A stretch of DNA of 64,000 bases from the NCBI RefSeq assembly GCF_027625935.1, contig NZ_CP115300.1, positions 6,634,001 to 6,698,000 on the forward strand, given 5' to 3'. Made by a program: the position numbers and the translations under genes. The stretch is from Streptomyces camelliae. GTDB lineage: Bacteria > Actinomycetota > Actinomycetes > Streptomycetales > Streptomycetaceae. Positions 28,634 through 37,317 of this stretch are shown here, piece after piece (position 1 is the first letter of the stretch; each line of letters starts with the position of its first letter). Below the pieces are notes generated by a model. The model had not been told where the DNA came from. It saw only the letters and a program-made list of their open reading frames with translations, and did not search any database.

Positions 28634-28764
28634 CGGGGCGACGACCGGTGTCCCGGGGCGCGGGACGGGGTGAAGGCTGCGGACCGGTGGCGCGGTAGCC
28701 TTCACGCTGCACACACGTGCGCACGACTACCTCAGTACGGCCCGCATCTGGAGGAGCCACGGCG

Positions 28765-29232
28765 ATGGCGGAACACACCAGCTCGACCATCACGATCGAG
28801 GCGGCCCCGGCCGACGTCATGGCGGTGATCGCCGACTTCGCCCGCTACCCGGACTGGACCGGTGAGGTGAAGGAGGCGGAGGTCCTCAAGACCGACGACC
28901 AGGGCCGCGCCGAGCAGGTCCGCCTCGTCATGGACGCCGGCGCCATCAAGGACGACCAGACCCTCGCCTACACCTGGACCGGCGGTGGCGAGGTCTCCTG
29001 GAGCCTGGTGAAGTCCCAGATGCTCCGCTCCCTGGACGGCTCCTACGTGCTGAAGCCGGCCGGTCAGGGCGCCACTGAGGTCACCTACCGGCTCACCGTC
29101 GACGTCAAGATCCCCATGCTCGGCATGATCAAGCGCAAGGCGGAGAAGGTCATCATCGACCGGGCGCTGGCCGGTCTGAAGAAGAGGGTGGAGTCGGGAG
29201 AGGCGTCAGGGGAGGCGTCGGGGGAGAAGTAG
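28765..29232 (+). CDS. SRPBCC (START-like) ligand-binding protein
   Basis: A 155-residue polyketide cyclase/dehydrase-type START domain. Family features: ITIEAAPADVMAVIADFARYPDW near 10-32, and a central strand pattern with YTWTGGGEVSW. ATG at 28765 follows GGAGGAG. The C-terminus ends in a repeated SGEASGEASGEK tail. Such proteins carry hydrophobic ligands. It lies 43 bases before the ArsA-like ATPase, a pairing that suggests a shared task, but none is proven. Confidence 0.88.
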   Translation: MAEHTSSTITIEAAPADVMAVIADFARYPDWTGEVKEAEVLKTDDQGRAEQVRLVMDAGAIKDDQTLAYTWTGGGEVSWSLVKSQMLRSLDGSYVLKPAGQGATEVTYRLTVDVKIPMLGMIKRKAEKVIIDRALAGLKKRVESGEASGEASGEK

Positions 29233-29275
29233 TCGCCCCGTACACCACCCGCGCACGACGGTACCGTTCACCCTC

Positions 29276-30451
29276 ATGCGCACCATCCTGATCATGGGCC
29301 CCGGCGGCAGCGGTCGTACCACCATCGCGGCCGCGACCGCACAGCGCGCGGCGCGTGCGGGCACCCGCACGCTGCTGCTCAGCGCCGACCGCACCGACAC
29401 CCCCGGCGCGGCCCTGGGCTCCCCGACAGGACCGGCCCCGCACGAGGCGGCGCCGCAGCTCACCGTCTGGCGGCCCGACGCGGCCGACCGCTTCCGCGAC
29501 GATCTCACCGCCTTCCAGACCCGCGCCGCGAACGTCCTCGACCTGCTCGGCGCGTCCCGGCTGGACGCCGAGGAGGTCACCCCGCTGCCCGGCGCCGAGG
29601 AGCTGTCCTTTCTGCGCGCCCTGCGGGACGCCGCCCTCTGCGAACGCTACGACGTCCTCGTCGTCGACCTCCCGCCCCTCCCGCAGGCCCTCGCCCTGCT
29701 CGGCCTGCCCGAGGAGCTGCGCCGCTACCTGCGCCGCCTGCTCCCGCCCGAGCGGCAGGCGGCCCGCGCCCTGCGGCCGGTCCTCGGCCGGCTGGCCGGG
29801 GTGCCCATGCCCGCCGACTGGCTGTACGAGACGGCGGCCCGCTGGGACGTCGAGCTGGCCGCCGTCGAGGCCGTCCTCACCGACCGCGCGACCGCCGTAC
29901 GCCTGGTCGCCGAGCCCGGTCCGGCCGGCGCCGACGCCGTCCGCACCGCCGGCCTCGGCCTCGCCCTGCGCGGCCTGCCCGTCGAGGCCCTGATCGCCCA
30001 CCGCACCCTGCCCGAGACCGCGCCCGACAGCTGGCTCGCGGGACTGCTCGCCCAGCAGCGCAAGACCCTCGCCGACTGGCAGGAGCTGCCGTACGACGTC
30101 CACCCCGTCCCCCACCTGGGCCGCGACCCCCGCGGCGAGGACGACCTCGCCGCCCTCGCCGTACCGCCCGTCAACCCGGCGCCCGCCCCGGTCGGGTGGC
30201 CCGTCGGCGACCGGATCGCCGAGGACGGCGTGCTGGTCTGGCACATCCCGCTGCCCGGCGCGATACGGGACGAGCTGGACCTCATCCGGCGCGGCGACGA
30301 ACTCGTGATCACCGTGGGCCCGTTCCGCCGCATCGTCCCGCTGCCCTCTGCGCTGCGCCGCTGCACCGTCGCCGGGGCCGCTCTGCGCGAGGGCGAACTG
30401 CGCATCCGGTTCGCCCCGGACCCCGACCTGTGGCCCGTCGCCGGACGGTGA
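29276..30451 (+). CDS. ArsA/GET3-like ATPase
   Basis: A 391-residue P-loop ATPase of the ArsA group with Walker A GPGGSGRTT near 9-17 and a VVDLPPLPQA segment. The last 75 residues form an Hsp20-like domain (LVITVGPFRRIVPLP), as in many actinobacterial ArsA homologues. No arsenic genes are nearby, so anion export is unlikely; membrane-protein or cofactor handling is an alternative. The ATG has no strong ribosome site. It sits between the SRPBCC gene and a DUF5304-type gene on the same strand. Confidence 0.85.
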   Translation: MRTILIMGPGGSGRTTIAAATAQRAARAGTRTLLLSADRTDTPGAALGSPTGPAPHEAAPQLTVWRPDAADRFRDDLTAFQTRAANVLDLLGASRLDAEEVTPLPGAEELSFLRALRDAALCERYDVLVVDLPPLPQALALLGLPEELRRYLRRLLPPERQAARALRPVLGRLAGVPMPADWLYETAARWDVELAAVEAVLTDRATAVRLVAEPGPAGADAVRTAGLGLALRGLPVEALIAHRTLPETAPDSWLAGLLAQQRKTLADWQELPYDVHPVPHLGRDPRGEDDLAALAVPPVNPAPAPVGWPVGDRIAEDGVLVWHIPLPGAIRDELDLIRRGDELVITVGPFRRIVPLPSALRRCTVAGAALREGELRIRFAPDPDLWPVAGR

Positions 30452-30507
30452 ACGGGCACGCCCGTTCGGGTAACGTCGTACGGGCGAACCGTAGTCAGGA
30501 GTCCGCC

Positions 30508-31008
30508 ATGAGCGAAGAGCGCCCCGTAAGCGATCCGTACGAGGAGCCGGCGAGGGCGACCGACGCCGACGCCTGGGCCACGGCCTGCGCCGAGGACCTC
30601 GCCGCCGAGAAGGCCCGCCGCCGCGCCGAGTACGGCCCGCGGCCGGGCTCGGCCGCCGAGGAACTGAAGAAGTTCGTGGACACGGTCGCCGACAAGCTGT
30701 CCGGCCTCCAGTCCCCCCTGCTCGGCGGCCTCGCCGGACCCGGCGCCCAGCAGGTGGTACGGCAGGTCGTCCAGCAGGCCAAGGCCGCCGTCGAGCCCGT
30801 CATAGAGCGCAACCCGGACGTCTTCGACCACCTGGCCGCGGCCGGCGGCGAGCTGCTGGCCGCCTACCGCTCCGCCGTCCAGGCCCAGGAACAGCGCTGG
30901 ACCGCCCGCACGGCCGAGGACCTGACCCGTGAGGGGCGCGAGGACCGCGACGGCCGGCGCGACGGGGGCGAGGGCACGGGTCCCGGGGAGCGGATCGACC
31001 TGGACTGA
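30508..31008 (+). CDS. DUF5304-type conserved protein
   Basis: A soluble protein of 166 residues, mostly helical and very charged, with a middle region (AAEELKKFVDTVADKLSG, AQQVVRQVVQQAKAAVE) that is the conserved actinobacterial domain. No catalytic motif is seen. ATG at 30508 follows AGGAG by 7 bases. It lies between the ArsA-like ATPase and glucokinase in a conserved order. Function unknown. Confidence 0.85.
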   Translation: MSEERPVSDPYEEPARATDADAWATACAEDLAAEKARRRAEYGPRPGSAAEELKKFVDTVADKLSGLQSPLLGGLAGPGAQQVVRQVVQQAKAAVEPVIERNPDVFDHLAAAGGELLAAYRSAVQAQEQRWTARTAEDLTREGREDRDGRRDGGEGTGPGERIDLD

Positions 31009-31075
31009 AGCGCTTTCCCGGCAGGGCCTCGGGTACGGTTGGCCGTAGCGGGGCTCGACCGAAACTGAGGGATTC

Positions 31076-32029
31076 ATGGGACTCACCATCGGCGTCGACA
31101 TCGGCGGCACCAAGATCGCGGCCGGCGTGGTCGACGAGGAAGGCAACATCCTCTCGACCCACAAGGTGCCGACCCCGGGCACGCCCGAGGCGATCGTGGA
31201 CGCCATCGCCTCGGCCGTGGAGGGCGCGCGCGCCGGGCACGAGATCGTCGGCGTGGGCATCGGCGCGGCCGGTTACGTGAACCGGCAGCGCTCGACGGTG
31301 TACTTCGCGCCGAACATCGACTGGCGCCAGGAACCGCTGAAGGAGAAGGTCGAGGCTCGCGTGGGCCTCCCGGTCGTGGTCGAGAACGACGCCAACGCCG
31401 CCGCCTGGGGCGAGTACAAGTTCGGCGCCGGCAAGGGCCACCGCAACGTCATCTGCATCACGCTCGGCACCGGCCTCGGCGGCGGCATCATCATCGGCAA
31501 CAAGCTGCGCCGCGGCCACTTCGGCGTGGCCGCCGAGTTCGGCCACATCCGGATGGTCCCGGACGGCCTGCTGTGCGGCTGCGGCTCGCAGGGCTGCTGG
31601 GAGCAGTACGCCTCCGGCCGCGCCCTGGTGCGCTACGCCAAGCAGCGCGCCAACGCCACCCCGGAGAACGCGGAGCTGCTGCTCTCGCTCGGCGACGGCA
31701 CCCCCGACGGCATCGAGGGCAAGCACATCTCCATGGCCGCCCGCCAGGGCGACCCGGTCGCCGTCGACTCCTACCGCGAGCTGGCCCGCTGGGCCGGCGC
31801 GGGCCTCGCCGACCTGGCCTCCCTCTTCGACCCGTCCGCCTTCATCGTCGGCGGCGGTCTCTCCGACGAGGGCGAACTGGTCCTCGACCCGATCCGCAAG
31901 TCCTACAAGCGCTGGCTGGTCGGCGGCAACTGGCGCCCGGTGGCCGACGTGATCGCGGCCCAGCTGGGCAACAAGGCGGGCCTGGTGGGCGCGGCGGACC
32001 TGGCGCGGGAGCCCGACCCGATCATGTAG
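31076..32029 (+). CDS. glkA: Glucokinase (ROK family)
   Basis: Phosphorylates glucose with ATP; in Streptomyces this enzyme is also needed for carbon catabolite repression. The 317-residue protein has the ATP loop DIGGTKIAAG near 7-16, the sugar motif ENDANAAAWGEY near 104, and the ROK zinc site His157 with Cys167, Cys169 and Cys174 (CGCGSQGC). ATG at 31076 has TGAGGG upstream, and a -10-like TACGGT lies at 31032-31037. A hairpin follows the stop. Confidence 0.97.
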   Translation: MGLTIGVDIGGTKIAAGVVDEEGNILSTHKVPTPGTPEAIVDAIASAVEGARAGHEIVGVGIGAAGYVNRQRSTVYFAPNIDWRQEPLKEKVEARVGLPVVVENDANAAAWGEYKFGAGKGHRNVICITLGTGLGGGIIIGNKLRRGHFGVAAEFGHIRMVPDGLLCGCGSQGCWEQYASGRALVRYAKQRANATPENAELLLSLGDGTPDGIEGKHISMAARQGDPVAVDSYRELARWAGAGLADLASLFDPSAFIVGGGLSDEGELVLDPIRKSYKRWLVGGNWRPVADVIAAQLGNKAGLVGAADLAREPDPIM

Positions 32030-32047
32030 CGAGGTCGTACGACTGTG

Positions 32048-32082
32048 TGCCCGCCGCGTCCGGTCCCGGGACGGGCGGGCAT
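32048..32082 (+). terminator. Hairpin after glkA
   Basis: TGCCCGCC and GGCGGGCA arms enclose a second small stem. It lies within 20 bases of the stop and is a terminator candidate without a U tract. Confidence 0.5.
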
Positions 32083-32100
32083 CGTCGTATGTTGATCGGT

Positions 32101-32856
32101 ATGGCGACCAGCACGCTGCTTCCCAACTCCCGTACGGAATCCGACGGTTCCGCCGTCATCCGCGTCCTGAGCTACAACATCCGCTCGATGCGCGACGACA
32201 CCGACGCCCTGGCCAGGATCATCACCGCCTGCGCCCCCGACCTGGTCCTCGTCCAGGAGGCGCCCCGCTTCTTCCGCTGGCGCAAGAAGCTCGCCCGGCT
32301 GGCCGCCGCTTCCGGCCAGGTCATCCTCACCGGCGGAGCCACCGCCGCCGGCCCGGCGATCCTCTGCTCGCTCCGGGCCACCGTCGAGCGCACGGAAGAC
32401 GTCCTCCTCCCGCTCACCCCCGGCCGGCACCGGCGCGGCTTCGCCACGGCGGTGGTCCGTATCGGCAGGGCCCGCCTGGGAGTGATCAGCTGCCATCTGA
32501 GCCTGGACAAGGACGAGCGGTACGAGCAGGGCGGCATGCTCCTCGACCGCGTCGCCGGACTCGGCGTGGAGCACGCCATCGCGGGCGGTGATCTGAACGA
32601 GGGCCCGGACGGCCGCACGTTCCGCCTGCTCTCCGGCACCCTCCAGGACTGCCGGGCCGTCGCCCCCTGGGGCGGCGAGGAGACCTGGCGGTACAGCGAG
32701 CCGCACCGCCGTATCGACGCCGTCCTCGCCACGAAGGGCATCGAGGTGCTCGGCTGCGGCGTGCCCCTGGACCAGCCGGGCGTCTCCCGCGCCGACCTGA
32801 TCGCGGCCACGGACCACCTCCCGGTCCTGGCCGCCCTCAGGATCCCGGCCGGCTGA
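32101..32856 (+). CDS. Endonuclease/exonuclease/phosphatase family hydrolase
   Basis: A 251-residue EEP-fold metal hydrolase. Motifs: LSYNIRSM near 23, LVLVQEA near 49 (metal Glu), GGDLNE near 164 (Asp, Asn) and ATDHLP near the end (Asp-His). The family spans DNA repair nucleases and lipid or nucleotide phosphatases; nothing here decides between them. No signal peptide is evident. ATG at 32101 is used; ATG 32089 is possible. It follows glkA on the same strand. Confidence 0.88.
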   Translation: MATSTLLPNSRTESDGSAVIRVLSYNIRSMRDDTDALARIITACAPDLVLVQEAPRFFRWRKKLARLAAASGQVILTGGATAAGPAILCSLRATVERTEDVLLPLTPGRHRRGFATAVVRIGRARLGVISCHLSLDKDERYEQGGMLLDRVAGLGVEHAIAGGDLNEGPDGRTFRLLSGTLQDCRAVAPWGGEETWRYSEPHRRIDAVLATKGIEVLGCGVPLDQPGVSRADLIAATDHLPVLAALRIPAG

Positions 32857-32863
32857 AGCCCCG

Positions 32864-33472
32864 CTAGACGACGGCTCCGCGCCCCGGGTCGTCGTTCTCG
32901 TCGTCGTCCGTGCGCATCCGCATCACCAGCGTGGCGAAACCGCCGAGGAAGCCGCCGATGCCCAGGGTGGTCAGCCACCACGTCATGTCCCAGCCGAGCA
33001 GCACGGCCAGCAGGAGCAGGACCGGGCCGCCGACGACGCCCAGCCAGGCGAACTTGGCGGTGGTGTCCGCGGTCGGCAGCGGGGGCGGCTCCGGCGGGAC
33101 GAAGTGGCCCTCGTCGTCCTCGTCGAAGTCGTCCTCTGTGGGCTCGGGCGCCGTGTAGTCGCGCGGGCCGATGCCGGGCGCGAAGGAGACCGAACTGCCC
33201 AGCGGGCGCACGGGCGGCGCCCCCGCCGACTCGTCCCGCTCGGCCGTACCGTCCTTCGCCGCGTCCTTCGCCGTGTCCTTGGCGATGTCCGGCCCGGCGT
33301 CCGTCGCCGGCAGCGCGAGGTCCTGCACCGGTTTGAAGGGCTTCGCGCCCGGCGGGTCCGGCGGCTCCTCGCCGTACCCGGCGACGATGGCCCGCCAGGC
33401 GGCGTCCTCGTCGAAGGGCACCCCCTGCTCGTCCGGCTCGCGACCCTCGCGGTCCGAGTCGTGCTCAGCCAA
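32864..33472 (-). CDS. Conserved membrane protein with acidic N-terminal region
   Basis: A 202-residue protein. The first 130 residues are charged and proline-rich with low-complexity repeats (DIAKDTAKDAAKDG); two membrane spans lie near 145-165 and 168-188, and the tail is acidic. TTG at 33472 is the likely start, overlapping the stop of the esterase gene upstream by 8 bases with GAAGGGA before it. That overlap indicates co-transcription with the esterase. No catalytic motif is seen; function unknown. Confidence 0.75.
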   Translation of the reverse strand: MAEHDSDREGREPDEQGVPFDEDAAWRAIVAGYGEEPPDPPGAKPFKPVQDLALPATDAGPDIAKDTAKDAAKDGTAERDESAGAPPVRPLGSSVSFAPGIGPRDYTAPEPTEDDFDEDDEGHFVPPEPPPLPTADTTAKFAWLGVVGGPVLLLLAVLLGWDMTWWLTTLGIGGFLGGFATLVMRMRTDDDENDDPGRGAVV

Positions 33473-34268
33473 CTGAGGCCGTCCCTTCCTCGCTGTCCTG
33501 CCCGGCGCCGTCCTGGCCGGCACCGGGTGCGAGCCGGCCGATGAAGGCGAGGCTCTCCTCGAAGATCCGGTCCGCATCCTCGTCCAACGTCGCCACGTGG
33601 TAGCTGTGTTCCAGCACGATCTCCGATACGTCCCTGGACGACACCCGGCTCAGCACCCGGGCCGAGTCGGCCGCCGGGACGACGTGGTCCTGGGCGCTGC
33701 GCAGCAGCAGCAACGGCTGGGTGACCTGGGGCAGCTCGCCGTCCAGCCGGCGCAGGAACACCCGCAGCGAGTGCGCCGCGTGCAGCGGCACCCGGTCGTA
33801 ACCCAGCTCCGCCGCGCCCTCCTTGGCGATGTCGCTGGCGATGCCCCGCGTCGTCCGCACGAGATGCCGGGCCACCGGAAGGGCGTACGCCGACAGGCCG
33901 TGCACCTTGTTCGCCGGGTTGACGACCACCGCGCCCGTGACCCGCGCGCCGTGCCGGGCCGCGAGCCGCAGGGCCAGCGCACCGCCCATCGACAGGCCCG
34001 CGACGAACACCCGGGAGCAGCGCTCGGAGAGCAGACGCAGCTCGCGGTCCACCTCCGCGTACCAGTCGTGCCAGCCGGTGACCTGCATGTCCTCCCAGCG
34101 GGTGCCGTGGCCGGGCAGCAGCGGCAGCGACACGGTCAGACCGTGGGCCGCGTGGTGCTCCGCCCAGGGGCGCAGCGACTGTGGCGAGCCGGTGAAGCCG
34201 TGGCAGAGGAGAACCCCCACCTCCCCGCCCTCGTGGCGGTACGGCTCAGCTCCGGGGAGAAGTGGCAT
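33465..34268 (-). CDS. Alpha/beta hydrolase (carboxylesterase/lipase type)
   Basis: A 267-residue serine hydrolase. The nucleophile elbow is GLSMGG, the oxyanion loop CHGFTG, and the acid and base lie in SAQDHVVP and EHSYHVATLD. It resembles the Est30/monoacylglycerol lipase group. ATG at 34268 with GGTGA just upstream is used. It overlaps the downstream membrane protein gene. It is divergent from an acyltransferase gene, so a lipid substrate is plausible but not shown. Confidence 0.9.
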   Translation of the reverse strand: MPLLPGAEPYRHEGGEVGVLLCHGFTGSPQSLRPWAEHHAAHGLTVSLPLLPGHGTRWEDMQVTGWHDWYAEVDRELRLLSERCSRVFVAGLSMGGALALRLAARHGARVTGAVVVNPANKVHGLSAYALPVARHLVRTTRGIASDIAKEGAAELGYDRVPLHAAHSLRVFLRRLDGELPQVTQPLLLLRSAQDHVVPAADSARVLSRVSSRDVSEIVLEHSYHVATLDEDADRIFEESLAFIGRLAPGAGQDGAGQDSEEGTASVG

Positions 34269-34371
34269 GTGCTTCACCGTACGCGACCGCACTGACACCG
34301 ACCAGGGTCGTCGGGCTCTTTGACGGTCCTGAAGGGTTAAGGTCTGTTCGACGGAAACGGGAGGCACACGG

Positions 34372-35160
34372 GTGTTGTACGGCACGATGAAGGTCGCCAT
34401 CGGAGGACCGCTGAAGGTCGCCTTCAGGCCCTGGGTGGAGGGGCTGGAGAACATCCCGGCCGAGGGGCCGGCCATCCTGGCGAGCAACCACCTGTCCTTC
34501 TCGGACTCGTTCTTCCTGCCCGCGGTCCTGGACCGCAAGGTCACCTTCATCGCCAAGGCCGAGTACTTCACCACCCCGGGCGTGAAGGGCCGGCTGACGG
34601 CGGCCTTCTTCAAGGGCGTCGGCCAGCTCCCGGTGGACCGCTCCGGGGCGCGCGGCGCCGGCGAGGCCGCGATCAAGAGCGGCATAGAGGTGCTGGAGCG
34701 CGGCGAGCTCTTCGGCATCTACCCCGAGGGCACGCGTTCGCCCGACGGCCGGCTCTACCGGGGCAAGCCCGGCGGCCTCGCGCGCGTGGCGCTGGCCACC
34801 GGCGCGCCGGTCATCCCGGTCGCCATGATCGACACGGAGAAGATCCAGCCGCCCGGCAAGGTGATGCCGAAGCTGATGCGGCCCGGCATCCGGATCGGCA
34901 AGCCGCTGGACTTCAGCCGCTATGCCGGCATGGAGCACGACCGCTTCGTACTGCGCGCCCTGACCGACGAGGTCATGTACGAGATCATGAAGCTCTCCGG
35001 CCAGGAGTACGTCGACATGTACGCGACCGCCGCCAAGCGGCAGATCGCGGAGGCGGCGAAGGCGGCCAAGGAGGCCGACAAGGCGGAGAAGGCCGAGAAG
35101 GCCGACAAGGCGGAGAAGGCCGAGAAGGCCGAGAAGAAGCCGGAGTCTCAAGGGGCTTAG
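34372..35160 (+). CDS. 1-acyl-sn-glycerol-3-phosphate acyltransferase (PlsC-like)
   Basis: Makes phosphatidic acid from lysophosphatidate. The 262-residue protein has the acyltransferase motifs NHLSFSD near 38 (NHX4D) and YPEGTRS near 121, plus a later VPV-like segment APVIPVAM. GTG at 34372 follows GGGAGG. The C-terminal 45 residues are a Lys/Glu/Ala repeat built from DNA repeats (KAEKAEKADKAEKAEKAEKK), not part of the fold. It is followed by a dispersed structured repeat and then macS. Confidence 0.93.
   Translation: MLYGTMKVAIGGPLKVAFRPWVEGLENIPAEGPAILASNHLSFSDSFFLPAVLDRKVTFIAKAEYFTTPGVKGRLTAAFFKGVGQLPVDRSGARGAGEAAIKSGIEVLERGELFGIYPEGTRSPDGRLYRGKPGGLARVALATGAPVIPVAMIDTEKIQPPGKVMPKLMRPGIRIGKPLDFSRYAGMEHDRFVLRALTDEVMYEIMKLSGQEYVDMYATAAKRQIAEAAKAAKEADKAEKAEKADKAEKAEKAEKKPESQGA
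35080..35139 (+). repeat. Tandem GAGAAGGCC-type repeat in the acyltransferase tail
   Basis: Nine-base units of the form GAGAAGGCC / GACAAGGCG repeat about six times and encode EKA/DKA triplets at the C-terminus. Such repeats vary in number by slippage. Confidence 0.7.
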
Positions 35161-35220
35161 CAGAGGGGCTGTGGGGGGACCGGGGGAGATGCCCAAGCGT
35201 GAACGCGAGGGAGCCGCAGG

Positions 35221-35315
35221 GCGCGCCGGTGGCGAGAGCCCGGGCGCGCGGAGGCCCGAAGGGTTGAGCACGGTCGGGCTCTCGCCAATGGCTGGAGCGC
35301 CCGGAGGCGGACGAG
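35221..35315 (+). repeat. Dispersed structured repeat, copy A (before macS)
   Basis: About 88% identical to copy B at 59675-59770 in the same orientation, with a 39-base core identical (35246-35284). GGCGAGAGCCCG (35231-35242) pairs perfectly with CGGGCTCTCGCC (35275-35286); an inner CCCGAAGGG and a 3' CGCC-GGCG hairpin (35298-35309) follow. It lies 18 bases before the macS start. I do not recognise it as a named RNA family. Confidence 0.75.
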
Positions 35316-35332
35316 CCAGGCAAAGGGGCGTC

Positions 35333-36520
35333 ATGCGGATGTCGGTCGAGCTGCCGCTGTGGCGCGCGCTCGCCGGTTACCGCGTCCTGACCATGCTGTA
35401 CGCCATCGGCCTGTGCGCGACCGCGTACTCCCACTTCGTGCGCCCCTGGGTCGCCGTCGCCTACTACGCCGTCCTGGTCGTGTGGACCCTCGCCACCCTG
35501 CCCAGGGTGGCGAACGAGGCCGCCTGCACCAAGCGCTTCCTCGCCGCCGACCTGGCCGTCGCCCTCACCGGCATCCTGCTCACCCCGCTCGCCGACAACC
35601 ACGAGCGGATCGCGACCGGCGGCCCCACCCTGCCGTCGATATGGACCGCCGGCTCGGTGCTGGCCTTCGCCATCAAGGGCGGCTGGCGCTGGGCCGCCGT
35701 CGCATCCACCGCCGTCGCCGCCGTCAACCTGGTCGAGCGCGGCCGGCCCGCCCGGGACACCGTGCACAACGTGATCCTCGTCTGGGTCGCCTCCATCGCC
35801 ATCGGCTACGTCGTCGAGGTCGCCCGCGCCTCCGAGCGCACCCTGGCCCGCGCCCTGGAGATCGAGGCCGCGACCCGGGAGCGGGAGCGGCTCGCCCGGG
35901 ACATCCACGACGGCGTGCTCCAGGTGCTGGCGATGGTGAAGCGCCGGGGCACGGCCCTCGGTGGCGAGGCGGCCGAGCTGGGCCGGCTGGCCGGGGAGCA
36001 GGAGGTGGCGCTGCGCACGCTGGTCTCCGGCGGCCTGGTGCCGGTGTCCCGGGTGTCGCAGGACGCGGCCGCCGGAGCCGTCGTACGGGCAGTCGAGGAG
36101 CCGGAGGACGACGGTCCCGTCGATCTGCGCTCCCTGCTCGCCCCCTATGCGTCCGGGCGGGTCAGCCTCGCCGAGCCCGGCGCCCCGGTGCCGCTGCCGG
36201 CCCTGGTGGCGCGGGAGCTGGCCGCGGCGGTCGGCGCCGCCCTGGACAATGTCCGGGTGCACGCGGGCGAGGAGGCGCGGGCCTGGATCCTGGTCGAGGA
36301 CGAGCCGGACGGGATCATCGTGAGCGTCCGGGACGACGGCCCCGGCATCCCCGCGGGCCGGCTCGCCGAGGCCGAGGGCGAGGGGCGGCTCGGGGTCGCC
36401 CAGTCGATCCGGGGCCGGCTGCGCGACCTGGGCGGCAGCGCCGAGCTGAGCTCCGTCCCCGGGCAGGGCACGGAAGTCGAACTGAAGGTACCGAAGAAGG
36501 CGAAGGCAGGGCGTCGATGA
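35333..36520 (+). CDS. macS: MacS-type sensor histidine kinase
   Basis: Sensor kinase of the MacRS two-component system, known in Streptomyces coelicolor to affect morphology and actinorhodin. The 395-residue protein has about five N-terminal membrane spans (about 12-165) forming the MacS sensor region, then a HisKA_3-type dimer domain with His192 in ARDIHDG and an ATPase domain with DDGPGIP and GEGRLGVAQSI. ATG at 35333 follows AAAGGGG. It overlaps macR by 4 bases. A structured repeat sits in its upstream region. Confidence 0.92.
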   Translation: MRMSVELPLWRALAGYRVLTMLYAIGLCATAYSHFVRPWVAVAYYAVLVVWTLATLPRVANEAACTKRFLAADLAVALTGILLTPLADNHERIATGGPTLPSIWTAGSVLAFAIKGGWRWAAVASTAVAAVNLVERGRPARDTVHNVILVWVASIAIGYVVEVARASERTLARALEIEAATRERERLARDIHDGVLQVLAMVKRRGTALGGEAAELGRLAGEQEVALRTLVSGGLVPVSRVSQDAAAGAVVRAVEEPEDDGPVDLRSLLAPYASGRVSLAEPGAPVPLPALVARELAAAVGAALDNVRVHAGEEARAWILVEDEPDGIIVSVRDDGPGIPAGRLAEAEGEGRLGVAQSIRGRLRDLGGSAELSSVPGQGTEVELKVPKKAKAGRR

Positions 36521-37194
36521 GCGAGCGGCAGGACCCGATCAAGGTCATGGTGGTGGACGACCACCCCATGTGGCGCGACGCGGTCGCCCGGGACCTGGCC
36601 GAGTCCGGCTTCGAGGTGGTCGCCACCGCCGGTGACGGCGAGCAGGCCGTGCGCCGCGCCAGGGCCACCGCCCCCGACGTCCTCGTGCTGGACCTGAACC
36701 TGCCGGCCAAGCCCGGCGTCCAGGTGTGCAAGGAACTGGTCGGCCACAACCCGGCGTTGCGCGTCCTCGTGCTGTCCGCGAGCGGCGAGCACGCCGACGT
36801 CCTGGAGGCGGTGAAGTCCGGCGCGACCGGCTATCTGCTGAAGTCGGCCTCCACCGAGGAACTGCTGGACGCCGTGCGCCGTACCGCCGTCGGTGACCCG
36901 GTGTTCACGCCGGGCCTCGCCGGACTGGTCCTCGGCGAGTACCGCCGCCTGGCCTCCGAACCGGCCCCCGCCCCGGACACCGACGAACCCGGCGCACCCC
37001 GGCTGACCGACCGGGAGACCGAGGTGCTGCGGCTGGTCGCCAAGGGACTGAGCTACAAGCAGATCGCCGAACGCCTCGTCATCTCGCACCGCACGGTGCA
37101 GAACCACGTCCAGAACACCCTCGGCAAGCTCCAGCTGCACAACCGGGTCGAGCTGGTGCGCTACGCCATCGAGCGCGGCCTCGACGACGAGTGA
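36517..37194 (+). CDS. macR: MacR-type NarL/LuxR response regulator
   Basis: Response regulator partner of MacS, 225 residues. The receiver domain has VVDDHP, phospho-acceptor Asp59 in VLDLNLPA, and a lysine in YLLKSAS. A LuxR helix-turn-helix at about 160-220 reads LTDRETEVLRLVAKGLSYKQ. ATG at 36517 overlaps macS (ATGA). It is expected to bind DNA when phosphorylated by MacS. Confidence 0.95.
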   Translation: MSERQDPIKVMVVDDHPMWRDAVARDLAESGFEVVATAGDGEQAVRRARATAPDVLVLDLNLPAKPGVQVCKELVGHNPALRVLVLSASGEHADVLEAVKSGATGYLLKSASTEELLDAVRRTAVGDPVFTPGLAGLVLGEYRRLASEPAPAPDTDEPGAPRLTDRETEVLRLVAKGLSYKQIAERLVISHRTVQNHVQNTLGKLQLHNRVELVRYAIERGLDDE

Positions 37195-37256
37195 GCCCGA
37201 ACGCGGCCTGAAGTCCCCGCGAATGCCCCGGAATCACCCGTCCCGCCCCTCCCGGT

Positions 37257-37270
37257 GTGACCTGGGTCAC
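37257..37270. promoter_or_regulatory. Crp-type palindrome upstream of pfkA
   Basis: GTGACC, TG, GGTCAC: a perfect 6-2-6 palindrome 48 bases before the pfkA start. It fits the Streptomyces Crp pattern GTG-N6-GNCAC exactly. Confidence 0.55.
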
Positions 37271-37317
37271 CGTTAGCGTGACCAAATGTCAGGAAACCGC
37301 GGCGAAGGGACTTTTCC

